The notes below the pieces were generated by a model, which did no database searches, was not told where the DNA came from, and was given only the letters and a program-made list of their open reading frames with translations. 6,064 bases of DNA, from positions 1 to 6,064 of the forward strand of contig DEHU01000119.1 of assembly GCA_002352125.1 (NCBI GenBank), given 5' to 3'. Shown piece by piece: positions 5,438 to 6,064 of this stretch; the stretch's first letter is position 1, and the number at the start of each line of letters is the position of its first letter. This stretch comes from Competibacteraceae bacterium UBA2792. Its GTDB lineage: Bacteria > Pseudomonadota > Gammaproteobacteria > Competibacterales > Competibacteraceae. The position numbers and the translations under genes are program-made.

Positions 5438-5605
5438 TGTGATGCTCCTCAATTCAAGGCTTTGATCAGAATGCCGATTTTTCGTTCATCTCGGCGGCTA
5501 TCCCGTTTTCTTGATGTTTACTGTAGCAACGAAAATTAGAGTGAACACACTACCGGCACCTTTCGTCCACTTGCGAGAAAAAAACTAGGAACAGGAGTAA
5601 AAGGC
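5438..5605. other. Upstream region of the phasin gene and 3' end of pyrC
   Basis: These 168 bases are AT-richer than the flanking genes and must hold the phasin promoter unless pyrC reads through. I could not pick a convincing -35/-10 pair. A run of seven T on the minus strand (near 5579-5585) lies shortly after the pyrC stop, but no clear stem precedes it, so a pyrC terminator is not supported. Confidence 0.4.
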
Positions 5606-6064
5606 TCAATCTGCCAGCCGCCAGCGCAAAGTATCCCCGGCCCGCAGGGGAATCAATTCATCTGCGCCGAACGGAAAACGGTCGGGAACCGGTACCGGCT
5701 GGCGGAGCAGGGCAATGGATCCGGTATTGCGCGGCAGGCCGTAAAAATCCGCGCCGTGAAAGCTGGCGAAAGCTTCCAGTTTGTCCAGCGATCCTGCCGA
5801 ATCGAACGCTTCGGCGTACAGTTCCAGCGCAGCGTAGGCGGTGTAACAGCCAGCGCAGCCGCAAGCGGCTTCCTTGTCATGGCGCGGATGCGGGGCGCTG
5901 TCGGTGCCGAGAAAGTATTTGGGGTTGCCGCTGATAGCGGCCTGGATCAAGGCCTGGCGATGGCGTTCGCGCTTGAGAATCGGCAGGCAGTAATAATGCG
6001 GCCGGACGCCGCCCTGGAAGATCGCGTTGCGGTTGTAGAGCAGGTGGTGGGCGGTGATGGTGGC
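5606..6064 (-). CDS. pyrC: Dihydroorotase, C-terminal part (partial, cut by window edge)
   Basis: Cytoplasmic zinc enzyme of pyrimidine synthesis that cyclises N-carbamoyl-L-aspartate to dihydroorotate reversibly. The visible 152 residues match the C-terminal 44% or so of E. coli-type PyrC (348 residues). Visible features are an opening like TITPQHLMFNRN (here [12 protein letters not shown]), [30 protein letters not shown] and [20 protein letters not shown], ending with [10 protein letters not shown]. The aspartate of GTD (residue 55 of this fragment) fits catalytic Asp250, and the histidine four residues on fits His254, which contacts substrate. The HxH metal motif, the carboxylated lysine and two ligand histidines lie upstream, outside the window. 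The reading frame is intact to its TGA at 5606-5608. It points the same way as the phasin gene, 168 bp away, with no functional link expected. Confidence 0.97.
   Translation of the reverse strand, partial: ATITAHHLLYNRNAIFQGGVRPHYYCLPILKRERHRQALIQAAISGNPKYFLGTDSAPHPRHDKEAACGCAGCYTAYAALELYAEAFDSAGSLDKLEAFASFHGADFYGLPRNTGSIALLRQPVPVPDRFPFGADELIPLRAGDTLRWRLAD

Noticed and set aside
5462..5475. TTGATCAGAATGCC as an Fnr box in front of the phasin gene
   Set aside because: Only one half-site matches (7 of 10 positions overall), there is no symmetry, and no promoter can be placed relative to it.

Overview
The window is about 60% GC by eye and looks like chromosomal DNA from a proteobacterium, most likely a gammaproteobacterium. 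The basis is an Escherichia coli-type PyrC, a phasin of the PhaI/PhaF (polyhydroxyalkanoate granule) family, and an Fnr-type regulator. The phasin suggests a PHA-storing organism. No rRNA gene, tRNA gene, CRISPR array or intact mobile element is visible, and nothing in the window fixes genus or species.

Layout. (1) Positions 1-1009, minus strand: the N-terminal 336 residues of a SERCA-like P2-type cation ATPase, cut by the window edge just after the DKTG phosphorylation motif. (2) 1010-1377: a gene-free stretch with a weak candidate promoter for the ATPase. (3) 1378-2088, minus strand: a Crp/Fnr regulator with three of the four Fnr cluster cysteines. (4) 2089-2203: a short divergent control region with two 14-bp Fnr-box-sized palindromic elements and an RNA hairpin that runs into the Shine-Dalgarno sequence of the next gene. 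(5) 2204-4713, plus strand: four genes in a row encoding a small NifX/NifB-like cluster-binding protein, an exported DsrE-like protein with a CPMC motif, a class I SAM methyltransferase and an MBL-fold hydrolase of the dihydropterin-synthase-like (COG1237) type. (6) 4714-5047: convergent intergenic DNA with a weak hairpin, what looks like an internally deleted aminotransferase remnant, and a good intrinsic terminator for the phasin gene. (7) 5048-5437, minus strand: the phasin. (8) 5606-6064, minus strand: the C-terminal 152 residues of dihydroorotase PyrC.

How the parts may work together. The regulator and the four-gene plus-strand cluster diverge from a 115-bp gap. The simplest reading is a redox- or oxygen-controlled unit in which the Fnr-like protein controls itself and the cluster. 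The contents (metal-sulfur-binding NifX fold, exported DsrE-like thiol protein, methyltransferase, metal-dependent hydrolase) point towards sulfur or metal-cofactor chemistry, but no substrate can be read from the sequence. This divergon is the most interesting part of the window. The ATPase, phasin and pyrC look like ordinary neighbours with separate roles.
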